A stretch of DNA of 64,000 nt from Gracilibacillus suaedae (GTDB taxonomy: Bacteria; Bacillota; Bacilli; Bacillales; Amphibacillaceae), in the NCBI RefSeq assembly GCF_017599345.1, contig NZ_JAGFVL010000055.1, positions 114,198 through 178,197 of the forward strand, read 5' to 3'. The notes beneath the pieces were generated by a model. It did not search any database. It saw nothing but the letters and a program-made list of their open reading frames with translations, and was not told where the DNA came from. A program made the position numbers and the translations under genes. This document shows, in pieces, positions 61,855 to 64,000 of this stretch. The first letter of the stretch is position 1. Each line of letters starts with the position of its first letter.

Positions 61855-62532
61855 TTATTCCTCATTTGCAAGTAAAAACATCGAAGCAAAACGGATTAAC
61901 TCTGCTACAGCAACAAGTGCTGCTGCAACGTAAGTTAATGCTGCTGCATTCAACACTTTTTTCGTTTGTCGTTCTTCATTATTACGGATGATCCCGGAAG
62001 AAACAAGCTGTCCCATTGCACGGTTAGAGGCATCAAATTCTACTGGTAATGTCACCAGTTGGAACAGAACAGCGAATGACATAAAGATTACTCCAACTAG
62101 TACCAAATCCATCATTCCTAAGAATATTCCGGCTAGGATAAAGATAAACGACATCTTATCTCCTAGACCAGCTATTGGTACTAATGCATGGCGAAATCGC
62201 AAAAATGCGTATGATTCAGCATCTTGTATTGCGTGACCTACTTCGTGAGCTGCAATGGCTGCTGCTGCTGCAGAATAACCATGATAGTTATCACTAGATA
62301 AGCGAACTACCTTTTTGCGAGGATCATAATGATCAGACAACATACCTTTGGTTTCTTCTATACTTACATCATATAAACCATTATCATCTAAGATCTTTCT
62401 TGCGACTTGTGCACCTGTTACCATGTTAGAATTCATTACTTGCGAATACTTTTTATAGGTGTTTTTAACTTTCGATTGTGCCCACAATGGCACAAGAATT
62501 AATATAGCAAGATAGACAAAATACCCTAGCAT
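61855..62532 (-). CDS. Zinc metallopeptidase, YugP/neutral zinc metallopeptidase family
   Basis: 225 residues with an N-terminal membrane segment (1-18), the zinc motif AAIAAHEVGHAIQDAE (HExxH) at about 110, and two to three C-terminal membrane spans (ILAGIFLGMMDLVLVGVIF, then ALTYVAAALVAVAELI). This is the YugP family of membrane proteases, substrate unknown. ATG at 62532 is seven bases from GGAGG; the ATG at 62538 is too close. B. subtilis does not carry it at this site; it sits between ypjB and ypjD here. Confidence 0.9.
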   Translation of the reverse strand: MLGYFVYLAILILVPLWAQSKVKNTYKKYSQVMNSNMVTGAQVARKILDDNGLYDVSIEETKGMLSDHYDPRKKVVRLSSDNYHGYSAAAAAIAAHEVGHAIQDAESYAFLRFRHALVPIAGLGDKMSFIFILAGIFLGMMDLVLVGVIFMSFAVLFQLVTLPVEFDASNRAMGQLVSSGIIRNNEERQTKKVLNAAALTYVAAALVAVAELIRFASMFLLANEE

Positions 62533-62609
62533 TTTCATTCCTCCATCAAAAATAACATCTTTCTAAGGTCAATTTTAGTCAAATAGTGACATTATGTCAA
62601 TTAAAATGT

Positions 62610-63326
62610 TCACACAGATTCTCCCTTGTATTTTGCCCAGGCAACATAAGATAAACTCAGGAAAATAAAACCGATTACTATAAAAATTAGCCACTTTGTA
62701 TAATGAGCATTTGCATTATTAAGCGTGTCAATATTAAGTTTAGATATTTGTGCAAAAGATTCTTCTAATTCCATTTCATCATATGATTGATGGCTATTCA
62801 TTATGACACTTAGTGACTGTTGATAATCTTGATATTGCTCTTCATTTAAATGTAATTTTACAACTGGGGATATTGCTTCCACATAAAAGACAATTTCCTC
62901 CATTTCAGCTTGACTTACTTGCTCCTGATCTAATAGTTTATTCATCTTGTCATCTAATTCATACTTCCAAGATGTCCATAGTGGGGCACTATCTGATATC
63001 ATAGCATCCCATAAAATAATGGTTTGTTGCGCTACTAACGATTTCTCATAATCCGTTGTTTGCCTATCTTGAAGTACATCTAAACATTTATCAAGGTATT
63101 CTTTCATTACTGGTTCATATGTTCTCTTTTCTTCTGCAACTCCTTGTAAAATGATCTTTTGATTGTTTTCGATGGTTTGGACCGCAACATCATAACGTTG
63201 CTCTTGTACAAGTCGTTCAAAAGTGTACATATAATGATCATTATCTTGAGCAGAGAGATCGAATGGATGAAAAGCTTGTATTACTATTAAGATGAAAAAA
63301 AATGAAAACACATAAATAATTCGCAC
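62610..63326 (-). CDS. ypjB: Sporulation protein YpjB
   Basis: 238 residues: signal peptide (FSFFFILIVIQAFHPF), a helical extracytoplasmic domain (about 30-205) and a C-terminal membrane span (LIFIVIGFIFLSLSYVAW) with a short basic tail. Size and topology agree with YpjB of the ypj cluster, a SigE/spore-related protein of unknown function. GTG at 63326 is the start, with AAGGGG five bases upstream. It is 77 bases upstream of the metallopeptidase gene. Confidence 0.85.
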   Translation of the reverse strand: MRIIYVFSFFFILIVIQAFHPFDLSAQDNDHYMYTFERLVQEQRYDVAVQTIENNQKIILQGVAEEKRTYEPVMKEYLDKCLDVLQDRQTTDYEKSLVAQQTIILWDAMISDSAPLWTSWKYELDDKMNKLLDQEQVSQAEMEEIVFYVEAISPVVKLHLNEEQYQDYQQSLSVIMNSHQSYDEMELEESFAQISKLNIDTLNNANAHYTKWLIFIVIGFIFLSLSYVAWAKYKGESV

Positions 63327-63344
63327 AACTACCCCTTCTTCCAT

Positions 63345-63567
63345 CTTTCTTTTTAAAAATGTATGAAAGATCTGTAGCAGTTATGCCTTCTAATCCTATC
63401 CAATCAAAAACCCCATGAAATCGTGTTATATAGTTCATTAATATTAAAAAAGAATGATTCTCTTCAAGAAAAAAATATTTAATAATAGCACAAAATCCAT
63501 AAACTACGCAGTAACTCTCTTGAGGATCTGCTCTGTCCATCCTCCCATAGAGAGTGCACCGAATACC
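63345..63567. other. Upstream region of ypjB and left flank of the last repeat pair
   Basis: No gene seen. AAATCCATAAACTACGCAGTAAC at about 63493-63515 matches the left boundary of the composite at 34142 (TCCATAAACTGCGCAGTAAC), and marks the probable edge of the A5/B3 composite element. Confidence 0.4.
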
Positions 63568-63694
63568 GCTTCGGCAGAATACTGCGCTTTCCGTGGGCAC
63601 GGCCTCAGCTAACTTGGTAAAGAAAAGCACTTTACCAAGTGGATCTTCGGCTCGCGTGAGTTCCCACAGGAGTCTCCGTATTCTGCCTACGCTA
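63568..63694 (-). repeat. Structured repeat A5
   Basis: Nearly identical to A3 in opposite orientation: outer stem GGCAGAATAC (63574-63583) with GTATTCTGCC (63679-63688), inner hairpin ACTTGGTAAAG / CTTTACCAAGT. Left unit of an outward pair with B3. Confidence 0.88.
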
Positions 63695-63794
63695 TTGTTG
63701 TGCTCTGGTTATAGAAAGGATAGAACTCATGGAAATACATATGGTGGAGAATTCGATTGGTTGATTTCGGATTAGTGTTGTAGGGCATATCTTA

Positions 63795-63924
63795 ACGAAG
63801 GCCGCCCACTTTCACTCCTGTGGGAATTGTTTGACCTGAAGATCCACTTTTTCGAGCGGTTTTGGCTCGAAAAAGTTAGCTGAAGGACAAACCCCACGGA
63901 AAGGGAAGTGGGCAGCCGGAGTGG
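63795..63924 (+). repeat. Structured repeat B3
   Basis: Outer stem CCGCCCACTT with GGGAAGTGGGC; P2 CCTGTGGG with CCCACGG; GTTTG with CAAAC; P4 CCTGAAG with CTGAAGG (adjacent G-A, A-G); inner hairpin CTTTTTCGAGC / GCTCGAAAAAG. The most complete B copy. Confidence 0.88.
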
Positions 63925-64000
63925 CAGTTATGATCACGATATATGTCAAAATTACTTCATAGGTGACTGTGCATTTAATTTCGAACAAACAGTATTTTCA

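Overview
The window is chromosomal DNA of a spore-forming Bacillaceae bacterium: low G+C, strong AGGAGG-type ribosome binding sites, and a gene order that follows the Bacillus subtilis ypj-to-ypp region (ypjB, mazG-like gene, dapB, mgsA, bshA, cca, birA, panBCD, dinG, ypmA, ypmB, aspB, asnS, dnaD, nth, ponA, recU, sspM, yppE, cotD). A halotolerant relative such as Gracilibacillus, Virgibacillus or Oceanobacillus is my inference from the protein sequences; no 16S rRNA is present to test it. There is no phage, CRISPR array, tRNA or intact transposase.

Layout. 1-1.6 kb: end of a GerA-type spore germination operon. 1.7-11.7 kb: a run of mostly minus-strand single genes (Rieske oxidoreductase, the TrhP1/TrhP2 tRNA-hydroxylation pair, a frameshifted P1 peptidase, acylphosphatase, ferredoxin, phosphatase, AbrB-type permease, MsrAB, VrrA/YqfQ). 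11.8-20 kb: sbcDC divergent from a LexA-boxed yolD gene, yozE, a twin-arginine export locus with two tatA genes and tatC, then dfrA-thyA. 20-27.5 kb: NlpC/P60 hydrolase, DUF72, cold-shock gene with a structured leader, queuosine-precursor transporter, RNase H-like gene and a ba3-type oxidase operon (cbaDBA). 27.6-30.3 kb: rlmL, RNase P RNA, gpsB, ypsA. 30.4-31.8 kb: an ECF41 sigma factor with its carboxymuconolactone decarboxylase partner. 31.9-38.6 kb: a ykoN/ykoQ/ykoP-like group with an EEP hydrolase, a membrane phosphodiesterase and a TVP38 protein, probably envelope or lipid related. 38.8-46.6 kb: DUF1360, an orphan sdhB, cotD, yppE, sspM, recU-ponA, nth, dnaD. 47.3-63.3 kb: asnS back to ypjB, a long minus-strand block for amino acid, cofactor (pantothenate, biotin, bacillithiol), tRNA CCA and lysine synthesis.

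The intergenic DNA is the most unusual part. Two families of structured repeats are scattered through it. Family A/B (nine units, about 110-130 bp) keeps short conserved boxes around stems that differ in sequence between copies but remain complementary, and eight of the nine units lie in outward-facing inverted pairs. Family C (five copies, 50-130 bp) sits against gene ends and supplies stop codons or C-terminal tails to three genes. A third type (D) occurs once. I regard the covarying A/B element as the best candidate for something undescribed here.
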